A stretch of 64,000 nt of DNA, taken from the NCBI RefSeq assembly GCF_020497125.1, contig NC_059077.1, positions 23,692,840-23,756,839 on the forward strand, written 5' to 3'. Position 1 is the stretch's first letter, and each line of letters starts with the position of its first letter. Below are positions 55,927 to 64,000 of this stretch, in pieces. The stretch is from Mauremys mutica (Eukaryota; Chordata; Testudines; Geoemydidae). A program made the translations under genes and the position numbers. The notes under the pieces are model-generated. The model did no database searches, had not been told where the DNA came from, and saw only the letters and a program-made list of their open reading frames with translations.

Positions 55927-57585
55927 TTACTTTTTGTGAGGAACAGAAGATGCGTTTTGAATTAAACGCTAACCTCTTTCATTTCCGTACACCCTTGAAA
56001 AATGATGTTTACTATGGTAAATGACTAGGAGGCTGAAAGTCCTTTGAAACAGAGATCTTTTATGAAGGTTATTGTTGTGAACCATACATAATTAAGGCAG
56101 AGAGTCTTACAGTCTAGAAAACATAAAAGCTATTTTTACAAGAAGGAGAGCGATTGTAGAACAGACAGCAAAGGATCTACTTCTATTTTATGGTTAATAA
56201 ATATTCTCTCCAACAGATTAATTCACAGTTGAAAGAAACAAATATTAGTTCTGAAAACAACTTAAAACTAATCAGCCCCCTAAACTGTCTGACCATGCTA
56301 ACTGCTTTAAGGGGATATCTTTGAAAAATCCATCCCCATTAAGGAGATAAGGGGTTTCATTGAGGGTAAACCCCCAATTATATTTTAAAATTAAATATTT
56401 AATTAGTAGTGAATATTTTTATTCATCTGTTCAAAAAGGTGACATCTTACAATGCAGTGAATACAAAACAAAAAAAAGCAGGAATGTGATATTCTATATG
56501 GACACAATATAAAAAAAAGGTTGTATTGTGCTGTACATATTTCAGGAAGAACTTTTAAAAGGCCTCATTAAGCAATGCAAAATTTAATATATTATATCAA
56601 TAGAAGAAACAATGCATCTGAGACACCTGACTACTAATTAAGCCAATCAGAAGATAGAATGTATGTAGTTATATATAAGTGGGATTGCCAAAAGCATTCA
56701 ATCCTGACTTTAGTGGGAGCAGTTATACCAAAGCTGAGCACTTTTTAAAATCCAACCTATAATATTTTAAACTACTAAAGAGAACACATTAAGAAGTGAG
56801 ACAGCAAAGATGCAAATCAACTGTATAGCATATTTACATCTTTTTCCCCAAACATTTTCATAATGAAAGATGGGAGATCTACATTTAATAACAGCACTGA
56901 GTTCTGCATGGGTTTGGTTCTGTTTAATTTTTCTTTAAATCAGTGACATGTAGTTATATTAACAGCTACTCACAGGGATTACTCACCATAAATGCAAAGA
57001 TGCAAGGACACGTGGATTTCAATGTAGTTGAAAAGATTTTCCTTTTGTTTTTTGGTGTATTGAAATTATTACTAATTGCTTTGTGTGTGCATTAATCTTT
57101 TAGCACAAATCAACAAAAAAAGGAATACCAAGAGTATCATGCAGGTCCTTTATATTTGAAAGGCATCCCATTTTTCTAATTAGGATACAAACCTGAGAGG
57201 AAAAATCACACCATCTATTCTTATATTTAATTTAAAACAAAATTGAAAGTGATCCATATTTATGACAAACTATTGTTTGCAAATCCCTTTGAAGATTTAA
57301 GGCACTATACAAGTTATTTAAATACCAAAAGCGTGGAAACAACCTTACAACTGTGCACTGGGGTCAGCCAACTAGTTGTTGAGACCAGGCATGAGAGAGT
57401 CATTGTACTGGTGCAAATGCCTACTGTAAGTAAGCAGAGCCAAAATAAGCATGATTTGTAATGATGCAGCTTACTCCAACTTCAAGCAACCACCTGCATT
57501 ATGTGCATATGATACATCCGGAGATAGAGCTCCAGATAGGAGATGGTATTTGTAGGAGCAGTTTTGCCTGTTTGGCCTAGAAAGG
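55927..57585. other. Intergenic, unique AT-rich DNA
   Basis: No recognised feature. Confidence 0.5.
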
Positions 57586-58780
57586 CATACTGACTTGGGC
57601 TAAGTGATCCAGATGTACGACTGACCTATCCTCATTCATATTTAACACTTCACTATTCTTTGCATCACCTGCATATTTTATCAGCAGTGATTTTCTGTTT
57701 ACTTCCAGAGCACTGATAAAAATGTTGAATAGCATGGGGCCATGCCTTAATCCCCACAGAACACCACAAGAAACACTGCCATTCAATAATGACTGCCCAT
57801 TGGCAACTACTTTGTGAGATCTGTCAGCCAAGTCTTAATCCATTTAACATGTACTTTACTGAAATTGTACTATTATTTGTATCATCATAGCAGATTGTAT
57901 GAAGTATGGTACATTATGGTAGATCAATCTCAAAGAATGAAATCTGGCTTGTTTGACAAGACTTATTTTCCATAAAACCATGTTTAACTGGCATTAATTA
58001 TCCTTTAATTCTTTATCAGTTGAATCCCATATCTGCTTTTGCATATTTTACCTAGGACTGGTGTCAGGCTAATCGGGTCAGATGTCCCAATTGCCGTTCA
58101 CATTGCTTTTTGTGAATACTGGCACAATTCTTCCAGTGTACTAGCATTTCCTCAGTATTCCAATACTTTTGTCTTAGAAAAGCAACACATGTAATTTTTA
58201 GAAACTCTAATGATGTCATATTGCTGGCTGCTTGAGATCTCCTGCAAAGATCTCCCAAACTGAAATCTCCCATAATACCCCAATTTTTCTTTCCACACAT
58301 TACAGACAGTGCTTAAGGAGTAACTCATCCTGTTCTTTGGTTTAATTTGATGGTCTGGAACAGAACCCCACCAGCACCTATTCCTGGGCTTTCCCAGTTA
58401 GCACATTGATCCATATGCACTCAAGATCCTGTGGTTTTGAGTTATTAATAACTATGTAACAGGTAATAGTGTCTTTAATGTAGAGTATGACACCCTTACC
58501 CACTGCATAGATACATCTTTTACTCACTCTATCCTTTCTAAATAGGTTATAACTAGCAATTTTAAAATTCCAATCATGTGAATATTCCCACCAGGTTTTC
58601 AGTAATGCCTGTTATAAAATGTCTCATGATCAATAAGAATCGCCAACTCTTTCTTATTACCTAGCATTGGTATATAAGCATTTGAAACATTTCTTCTCTT
58701 CACATTCTTGGTCACATCACATCAATTTGTTTGTGACACACTGAGTTTGAGTTTGTACTGCATTTGGCTTCTAAGCACCC
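57586..58780 (-). mobile_element. Old CR1/L3-like LINE with internal deletion
   Basis: Minus strand. 57831-57577 reads ANGQSLLNGSVSCGVLWGLR, GPMLFNIFISALE and LLIKYAGDAKNSEVLN, which is the RT block around the YADD box (here YAGDAK, catalytic Asp changed). About 58560-58220 gives broken endonuclease-like pieces (YNLFRKD, WEISVWEIFAGDL). The distance between them is too short for a full ORF2, so the centre is deleted. More decayed than the other CR1 copies. Confidence 0.7.
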
Positions 58781-58994
58781 TCCCCTTGCGTTGTTAGTTT
58801 AACCCCATCCTGCTTGCTCCAGCTGGTTTCTGGTGGAGATTAGTTCCCACCACCACTTGTGAGATGGAGGCTACCTTGTTTATATAGCATCCTCCCCCAC
58901 TGGAATGTGATCCAATGTCCCACAAAACCAAAACCTTCAGCTTCACATCAGTCAAACGTTTATGTCCACTATTTTCTGTCTTCTCCTTTCTCTC

Positions 58995-59143
58995 TACTTC
59001 CAGGAGCCACAGAGTGGGGCAAGCCCCTGACCCCACTCCCTGGCTGAGGTGCTGGAGCAGGGCAAGCCCTAGACCCCGCTCCTCAGCGGGAGCTCGAGGG
59101 CTGGATGTGGCCCCCGAGCTGTAGTTTGCCCATACCTGTACTA
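58995..59143. mobile_element. hAT-type element, right end
   Basis: GCTCGAGGGCTGGATGTGGC then GAGCTGTAGTTTGCCCATACCTG (59118-59140) is the right end of a GC-rich hAT MITE. The left terminus is not recognised. Confidence 0.5.
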
Positions 59144-60289
59144 AGGGGTCTGTGCTGTGGATCTAGAGGCCCTATGTGCCAACCCATGCAGGGTTTTCAT
59201 AGCTTTACATACCCGATTTCCCCAGCTCAGAAACAAGAGACCCATAAGATACCGATTCTATGATTTCTTAATTTTCATCATCACGATATCGTTGCCCCTT
59301 TGGCCCAAGTAGCTACCGAGGTAGCTAGCTTCAAAGCACAATCTCCATCCAGAGCCGCAACTTTTAGCGCTGTCTATACATCTATTTATAGAGCATTAAC
59401 ACAAGCCATGATAGCCCGTCTGCTGACTCAGGCTGGGAGGGTTGCTCCAAAAAGCTGTATACACAAACCCTAAGTATTAATAAGTACATGTCATATATAA
59501 CTTCTTCTGAGGATGGAAGGCTAGGAAAGTTAACCAAGATATAAGAATGTGTAAGATAGACAGATCTGTCCTACTCTTTCTCTCTAGTCCTCCTGCGGTG
59601 TGCTTTTCCATTTACAGTCCTAAGCCACTGCACCCCTTCTCTTCCCCACCACCTTTATAAATGTTACATTTTATATTCACTTGTGTTTACTCACCAGTGT
59701 TGAATTTATACTCTATAAATATCACCTCTGGCTTGGGTCCATAGCCCATAAAAATTGACACATTCTAGATGAAAACACAATCTTTCAGTGGTTTTCCATC
59801 TTTGGAATCACTACATGGCACAAACTGGTGGTGGTGTTATTTATACTTGATCAGTGACTTGACTGGGGCCTTTGAAAGCTATTGCAATGTAAATGATGTC
59901 CTTCCTGACCCAGAGCCACTGTGCTTGGCACTGTACACAGCACAATAAAATACAGACTCTGCCCTCAGGAACATCTTAATATCTATAGCCTGGATGCTGC
60001 AACCATGCAGAATTGGGGCCCACGGCTATAGCTGTCAAACATCCCCAAGGACGTTGTTCCCACTCCTGTGCAGCACCCTCTACTCCCCCCAACGCCTTGT
60101 CTCCCTACAGGGGAGACCCTGAGCCGCCGATAGGGCCTTTCCCCCTTATTCTCCTACAAAAGCTGCATCCTCCCCCTGTTCAAATTCTCCCACAAGAGCC
60201 TGAACGCCTCTGCCCCCCATCTGGGCTTTGCAGCCGCCTCCCACACTGGGGCATCCCTCCCATCCCCCTCTCAACACAGCTAGGGGCAG
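59144..60289. other. Upstream region of SPEF2, no clear gene
   Basis: 59880-59985 matches the dispersed family at 37715. From about 60050 the sequence becomes C-rich towards the CpG island. No exon recognised on either strand. Confidence 0.5.
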
Positions 60290-60440
60290 CCCTTCCCTTC
60301 CCCCACACGCGCCTTGGTCGCGCGGGCCCATGTTCCAGCTCCCCTAACCTCACCCCACGGCTCGCCCCGCCCCAAGCTGCCTCCCGTTCAACCCTCAGCA
60401 ACACAATTACAGTACCCGCCAGAGAACGATGCTCACGGCA

Positions 60441-60616
60441 CTGCGCATGCGCCAGCGCCGAACGCGGCCAACACAAAACAGTTCACGCTCACCCCCGCTC
60501 TGGACGCATGCGCTCAGTAGAAGGCATTCTCCCCGCCCCCCTGTAACATGCGCAGTTCACAAGGCACACCTGGTCCCGCTACGTATTCCCGAGCTCCCCG
60601 CTACAGCGCATGCGTT
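60441..60616. promoter_or_regulatory. Array of NRF1-like sites
   Basis: CTGCGCATGCGCC (60441-60453) is a full palindromic NRF1 match. ACGCATGCGCT (60504-60514), ACATGCGCAG (60546-60555) and AGCGCATGCGTT (60605-60616) are close or half matches. Four in about 175 bp exceeds chance even in a CpG island. NRF1 binds such sites in CpG-island and testis-active promoters. Function is inferred. Confidence 0.6.
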
Positions 60617-60631
60617 AGATGCTGCCTGCAT

Positions 60632-60645
60632 GGCACCATGGTAAC
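60632..60645 (+). promoter_or_regulatory. RFX X-box-like site
   Basis: GGCACCATGGTAAC: left half-site GGCACC matches GTNRCC at five of six positions, spacer 2, right half-site GGTAAC matches RGYAAC fully. It lies 47 bp before the ATG; RFX factors drive ciliary and flagellar genes through X-boxes close to the start codon. Fits SPEF2, an axonemal protein. Confidence 0.6.
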
Positions 60646-60692
60646 GGGACGCGGAGCCGGGCCCGTGTGAGCGGGGTTCGCGTGCGGCCGCC

Positions 60693-60750
60693 ATGTCGGA
60701 CATTCTGTGCGAGTGGCTGAACCGGGAGGTGAAGCTCTCCCGGGCCGTGG
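60693..60750 (+). CDS. SPEF2: SPEF2 exon 1 coding part (sperm flagellar protein 2)
   Basis: ATG in a good Kozak context (GCCGCCATGT). The 19 codons read MSDILCEWLNREVKLSRAV, then one base before the donor GTGAGT at 60751. This agrees closely with the N-terminus of vertebrate SPEF2 (KPL2), whose first residues form the start of a calponin-homology-like CH_2 domain. SPEF2 is a large axonemal protein of the central apparatus, needed for sperm tail assembly and ciliary beating. Only this exon lies in the window; phase 1 donor. The next exon was not found before 64000. Assignment rests on 19 residues plus promoter context, and on the known mammalian order with PRLR upstream; SPEF1/CLAMP-type CH proteins are the alternative but fit less well. 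Confidence 0.82.
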
Positions 60751-61117
60751 GTGAGTCAAGGGCTCCGACACCTGGGTCCTGGGCAGCGTGGTAAGGATAC
60801 GCGGGGCTGGTGCCGCATAGGGGACGGTGCCGCAGCTGGGGAGGCAGGGCCCGGGGGTGCCCACAGACCACCGTGTGCCTAGGCACCTCTAGGCATAGGC
60901 GGCAGGTTTGTATAATTTTTGGTGGGGCCCAAAATGGTGGTGCCCCCCCGCTCCCGCCCTGTAAGCCGATATAAAATGAAGCTATAACGCGTCAGTGCCA
61001 CAAGATTACAAGGGTCAATTAAAAGTGGAAAGTCAGAAGCAGCACTTGCCTACTTCAATATACAGTATTATATTTTGTTGCACTTGTTGTGATCAAGTGG
61101 GAATGTTAATATTTTCT

Positions 61118-62069
61118 CTGAATACTGTGTGGGTGCCTCAGTTTCCCCTGCAAGATGCCAACTGAAGGTGTTGGGGACAAAGAGATCAGGTGGCCTCCTT
61201 GTCCGGAAGAGACACAGAGGCCAGAGGAGGGAGTGTCAGTTTGGAGCTGGCTGGGGAAATGGGGAGAGACCCAGAACTTGGTTCTGGGCTCCCCACCCCC
61301 TAAGATAGACCTGACAGAGGGGTTCTGTTTTCTGTACCAACAAGCTCTGTTTAAACTGTGTTCCCGTCATCTCATAGACTCATAGTCTTTAAGGTCAGAA
61401 GGGACCATTATGATCATCTAGTCTGACCTCCTGCACAATACAGCCCACAGAATCTCACTCACCCACTCCTGTAACAAACCTCTAACCTATGTCTTAGTTA
61501 TTGAAGTCCTCAAATCGTGGTTTAAAGACCTCAAGGTGCAGAGAATCCTTCAGCAAGTGACCAGTGCCCCACGCTGCAGAGGAAGGCAACAAACCTCCAG
61601 GACCTCTGCCAATCTGCCCTGGAAGAAAATTCCTTCCCGACCCCAAATATGGTGATCAGTTAAACCCTGAGCATGTGGGCAAGACTCACCAGCCAGCACC
61701 CAAGAAAGAATTCTCTGTAGTAACTCAGATCTCATCCCAGACCATTGGGCATATTTACCTGCAAACCTTCTGTTTTACTGTCTGGCTGAGAGTCACATCT
61801 GACTGCGGAGTTGGGGTGCAGGGACCTCTGGTTGCCCCAGGACCCGCCTGGGCAGACTCGCTGTGGAAAGTGCATGATGTGGAAGGGCAAGCTGAATGCT
61901 CTGAGGTCAGACCCAGGAAGGTGTAAGCTTCTTGCCCTGGAGACAGTATGCTCCGAGAGAGGAGGCTCCCCCAGAGTCCTGACTGGCTTTGTATGGAGTT
62001 GTTCCAAAGCATCACAGCATCCCCTTCCACACCATGCACTTCCCAGAAGTCCGCACAGGCACTGACACT
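61118..62069 (+). mobile_element. LTR-like sequence nested in hAT element, split by CR1-type piece
   Basis: 61118-61370 and 61766-62069 form one block: TGTGTGGGTGCCTCAGTTTC at the start and, after the interruption, TCTGTTTTACTGTCTGGCTG. It resembles an endogenous-retrovirus-type LTR (old copy, no coding region). The stretch around its expected polyadenylation signal coincides with the interruption. 62066-62170 is an inverted copy of 61135-61235 (AGTTTCCCCTGCAAGATGCC against its complement). Boundaries at the right are approximate. Confidence 0.5.
61371..61765 (-). repeat. CR1-related dispersed repeat
   Basis: The plus strand begins CTCATAGACTCATAG...GGTCAGAAGGGACC, TGATCATCTAGTCTGACCTC, the reverse of a CR1-type 3' end, followed by CCCACTCCTGTAACAAACC, GGAAGAAAATTCCTTCCCGA and AGCATGTGGGCAAGACTCAC. 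Inserted in the LTR-like block. Confidence 0.65.
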
Positions 62070-62329
62070 CCCTCCTCTGGCCTTTGTCTCTTTTCCAGGC
62101 ATTAGGAGGCCACCCGATCTCTCTGTTTTCCAACACCTTCAGTTGGCACCTTGCAGGGGAAACTGATTTGGGAGAAATGAAGTAAAAGCTGCCCAAACGG
62201 AGCTTGAATTTTGAGGTGTTCAAATCTGGAAGGCAGGTGCTGGGGGTGGGAGAGGGCTGTGGGCTCCATGGGGGAGCATGGCAGCAACTGTCTGGAGCTG
62301 CATGGAGCCAGACACGCTGGTCTGAGTGG

Positions 62330-62735
62330 CACAGTAAGCAGTTTGGGGGTTGGAGAAGGGGTAGGGGGTTCCGGGGGGCAGTCAAGGGACAAGGAGCAGG
62401 GGGGGGTTGGATGGGGCAGAGGTTCGAAGGGGCAGTCAGGGGACAGGCAGCAATTGGAGAGGCATGGGAGTCCAGGAGGTTTATCAGGGGACAGGTAGGG
62501 GGTGGGGTCCTGGGGGGAAGTTGGGTGGAGTCTCAGGAGGGGGCTGTTGGGGACAAGGAGAAGGGAGGCTTAGATAGGGGCTGGGGTCCCAAGGGGCAGT
62601 TAGGGGCAGGGGTCTCGGGAGGGGGTAATCAGGGGACAAGGACCAGTGGTGCTTAGATAGGGGGTGGGGGTCCTGAGGGGCAATTGGGGCAGGGGTCTGG
62701 GGAGGGGGCAATCAGCGGCCAGGGGCTGGGATTCA
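62330..62735 (+). repeat. G-rich degenerate minisatellite
   Basis: Units of roughly 60-80 bp with the core GGGGCAGTCAGGGGACAAGG recur at about 62375, 62430, 62595 and 62625 (for example GGGGGTAATCAGGGGACAAG). Numerous GGGG runs give G-quadruplex potential. A 150-codon frame through it is a composition artefact. Confidence 0.7.
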
Positions 62736-62988
62736 AAGGGCTCTGGGCTGCTGGCAGCCGCGGGGAGCCCTGAGTCCTTTAAATCCCAGCCGCGGCGGGA
62801 CTCAGAGGGCTCTGCGCTGCCTCTCTGGGGCTGGGGAGAGCTGCCGCTGAGGTAAGAGCGCCCACATTGCTGGCGCGGGGACCCCTGGAGCACAGGGCCT
62901 GGGGCCCAAACATTGGTGGAGCTGGGCCCACCCTCGGGATTATTGGTGGGGCCTGGGCTCCACGGGCCCATAGAACTCGCCGCCTATG

Positions 62989-63420
62989 CCTCTAGGTACC
63001 CCCCCCAGGTGTGTCTGTTCGCAGGGGCCGGTGGATAGGTGCCCCCGGGCAATTCTTACGTACGGTGCAAGGGCGCCCGAGTTGCTGCCCGAAGGGGAGT
63101 CCCAGAGCGCAGTGCACCGGGGACTGCCCCCTCGGCCTGCGCCACAGCAAGACGGGCTCAGTATCACTGTACAGCTAGAGAGATGGGGTCCCTGCTCGAC
63201 TTTCGATGTGCCATGGCTGGCAGTCACTTTGGGGGAGACTTTGACGTCCGGGAGACGGGTGAGTCTGTTTGGGCGTCTGCAGGCAAGTTTGGGAATGTGG
63301 TGCCTGGGTAAGGTGGGAGTAGCAGGAGGGTTCTGCTGCGCGGATGGCAGTCGGGTTGTTGGCACGTTGGTATTATTCATATACTCGCTATACCTGCAGT
63401 AGGCTTTGTGCACTCTCTGT
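62989..63420 (+). other. Second CpG-rich block with possible exon and strong splice donor
   Basis: Continuation of the CpG island that the hAT element split. 63180-63258 (start GAGATGGGGTCCCTGCTCGA, end GACGTCCGGGAGACGG) is followed by GTGAGT at 63259, a strong donor. A frame with ATG at 63183 reads MGSLLDFRCAMAGSHFGGDF. I recognise no homologue; it could be an alternative first exon or plain intron. Confidence 0.3.
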
Positions 63421-64000
63421 AATAACTACGTGCAACTGAAAATACTGGCGCCCTAATTCTCTTCCATACGCGTCTGAATTTTGATTTACCTATAGGCATT
63501 CATATACCTTCCTGCAGATGCCGCATGCCATATATGAGAGTTACTGACCTTGAGGTAATGCCAGTGGCAGTAGTAGTACTACATGATAGCTCTGGCTGAT
63601 ATATATGTGAATTCACCCTCTTTCCTCAGACCCAAATAAAGGGCTAAAACCAGCTGTGGATTTTACTTTTTCCACACAAATAATTACAACATAATCTCTT
63701 TAAAATCTCAAAAATAACTTGTGAAAAAAAATGGTGATGATTCTCCCCTAGATCCCTGTGGACTCAGGGGCCACGAAAAATTTCTATTCTATCACTTTAT
63801 AAGGACTTGAGGATAGAAAGTACCTGAATTTATATTTATACAGCAATTCCTGCTGTTTGAATTATTGACTTTAGAGGAGCATCTATTCTATAATGAGAGA
63901 GACATCCCTTACTCTAAATCAGGACTATTAGAACGTATTTACTGGCTGTTTTTGTTTCTGTGTGTGTTTTAGGAGCAGAAGAGTTGGTAACTGTAACCTG
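63421..64000 (+). other. SPEF2 intron 1, AT-rich part
   Basis: AT-rich, no exon recognised. The window ends before any candidate for exon 2. Confidence 0.55.

Larger units (their letters stand above)
60290..60692 (+). promoter_or_regulatory. SPEF2: CpG-island promoter of SPEF2
   Basis: A sharp rise in G+C and CpG frequency (CACGCGCC, GGTCGCGCGGGCCC, GCGCCGAACGCGGCC, GGGACGCGGAGCCGG) in an otherwise AT-rich window, ending at the SPEF2 start codon. No TATA box is evident. It contains four NRF1-like sites and an X-box-like site. The transcription start is not determinable by eye. Possibly bidirectional, but no gene is recognised on the minus side. Confidence 0.8.
60894..62988. mobile_element. 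2.1-kb hAT-type element in SPEF2 intron 1, 8-bp duplication CCTCTAGG
   Basis: Starts CATAGGCGGCAGGTTTGTAT and ends ATAGAACTCGCCGCCTATG, an inverted terminal repeat of CATAGGCGGC, flanked by perfect CCTCTAGG at 60886-60893 and 62989-62996. It begins 143 bp after the exon 1 donor. No transposase frame is recognised. It is a composite: LTR-like sequence (61118-62069), a CR1-type piece (61371-61765), a G-rich minisatellite (62330-62735) and GC-rich hairpin-forming sequence (62735-62870). Confidence 0.88.

Noticed and set aside
60013..60546. 177-codon plus-strand frame upstream of SPEF2
   Set aside because: Proline/arginine-rich translation of C-rich DNA and CpG island; no splice or homology evidence. 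The SPEF2 ATG at 60693 is not in continuity with it.
61732..62385. 217-codon minus-strand open frame
   Set aside because: Lies across the LTR-like block and the inverted LTR copy inside the hAT element. No domain; explained by base composition.
62204..62656. Glycine-rich 150-codon frame
   Set aside because: Translation of a G-rich minisatellite.

Overview
This window reads as vertebrate, most probably turtle (Testudines), genomic DNA. It is dominated by CR1 LINEs, Penelope-like elements (PLEs), PIF/Harbinger and hAT miniature elements, a tRNA-derived SINE head of the turtle type, and Ty3/Gypsy and DIRS remnants. There are no operons, ribosome binding sites or bacterial genes. Species cannot be fixed from sequence alone; a crocodilian or other sauropsid is the main alternative.

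The only host gene I can support is at the right end. Positions 60693-60750 encode the first 19 residues of a SPEF2 (sperm flagellar protein 2, KPL2) orthologue in a CpG-island promoter, with an RFX X-box-like site 47 bp upstream of the ATG and an array of NRF1-like GCATGCGC sites. Exon 2 was not found, so 60751-64000 is read as intron 1. Positions 1-60300 are intergenic; in mammals the neighbour upstream of SPEF2 is PRLR, but I recognise no PRLR exon here.

Layout. 1-1130: decayed DIRS-type reverse transcriptase (minus). 4230-4650: 5'-truncated PLE. 8446-8663, 16505-16606 and 16902-17132: three palindromes made of inverted PLE tails. 10181-15735: two overlapping-content CR1 copies on the minus strand; the second carries a full-length ORF1 with an SGNH-esterase domain and an ORF2 broken by stops, and is split by a Harbinger-type MITE with an exact TAA duplication. 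18551-18814 and 21005-21255: GC-rich hAT-type MITEs with perfect 8-bp target duplications. 21700-24840: Ty3/Gypsy pol interrupted by a 1.1-kb LTR-like block. 26863-32666: three further CR1 copies, one holding two hAT MITEs, and two MITEs. 32667-35580: GC-rich and purine-rich composite repeats. 35581-42479: mostly unique AT-rich DNA. 42480-43541: PLE copies in opposite orientation separated by a SINE head. 47870-50142: Harbinger-derived Myb/SANT gene, two exons, broken. 50146-50506: PLE tail with a nested MITE. 57586-58780: old CR1/L3-like LINE. 60894-62988: a 2.1-kb hAT-type element with its own nested LTR, CR1-like piece and minisatellite, sitting 143 bp inside SPEF2 intron 1.

The clearest signals for a second look are the repeated inverted-dimer architecture of the PLE tails with a hammerhead-ribozyme-like core, the SPEF2 promoter and its hAT insertion, a 42-nt templated patch inside a CR1 reverse transcriptase, and the nested insertions, which give a relative order of transposition events. 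I found no convincing novel protein-coding system.
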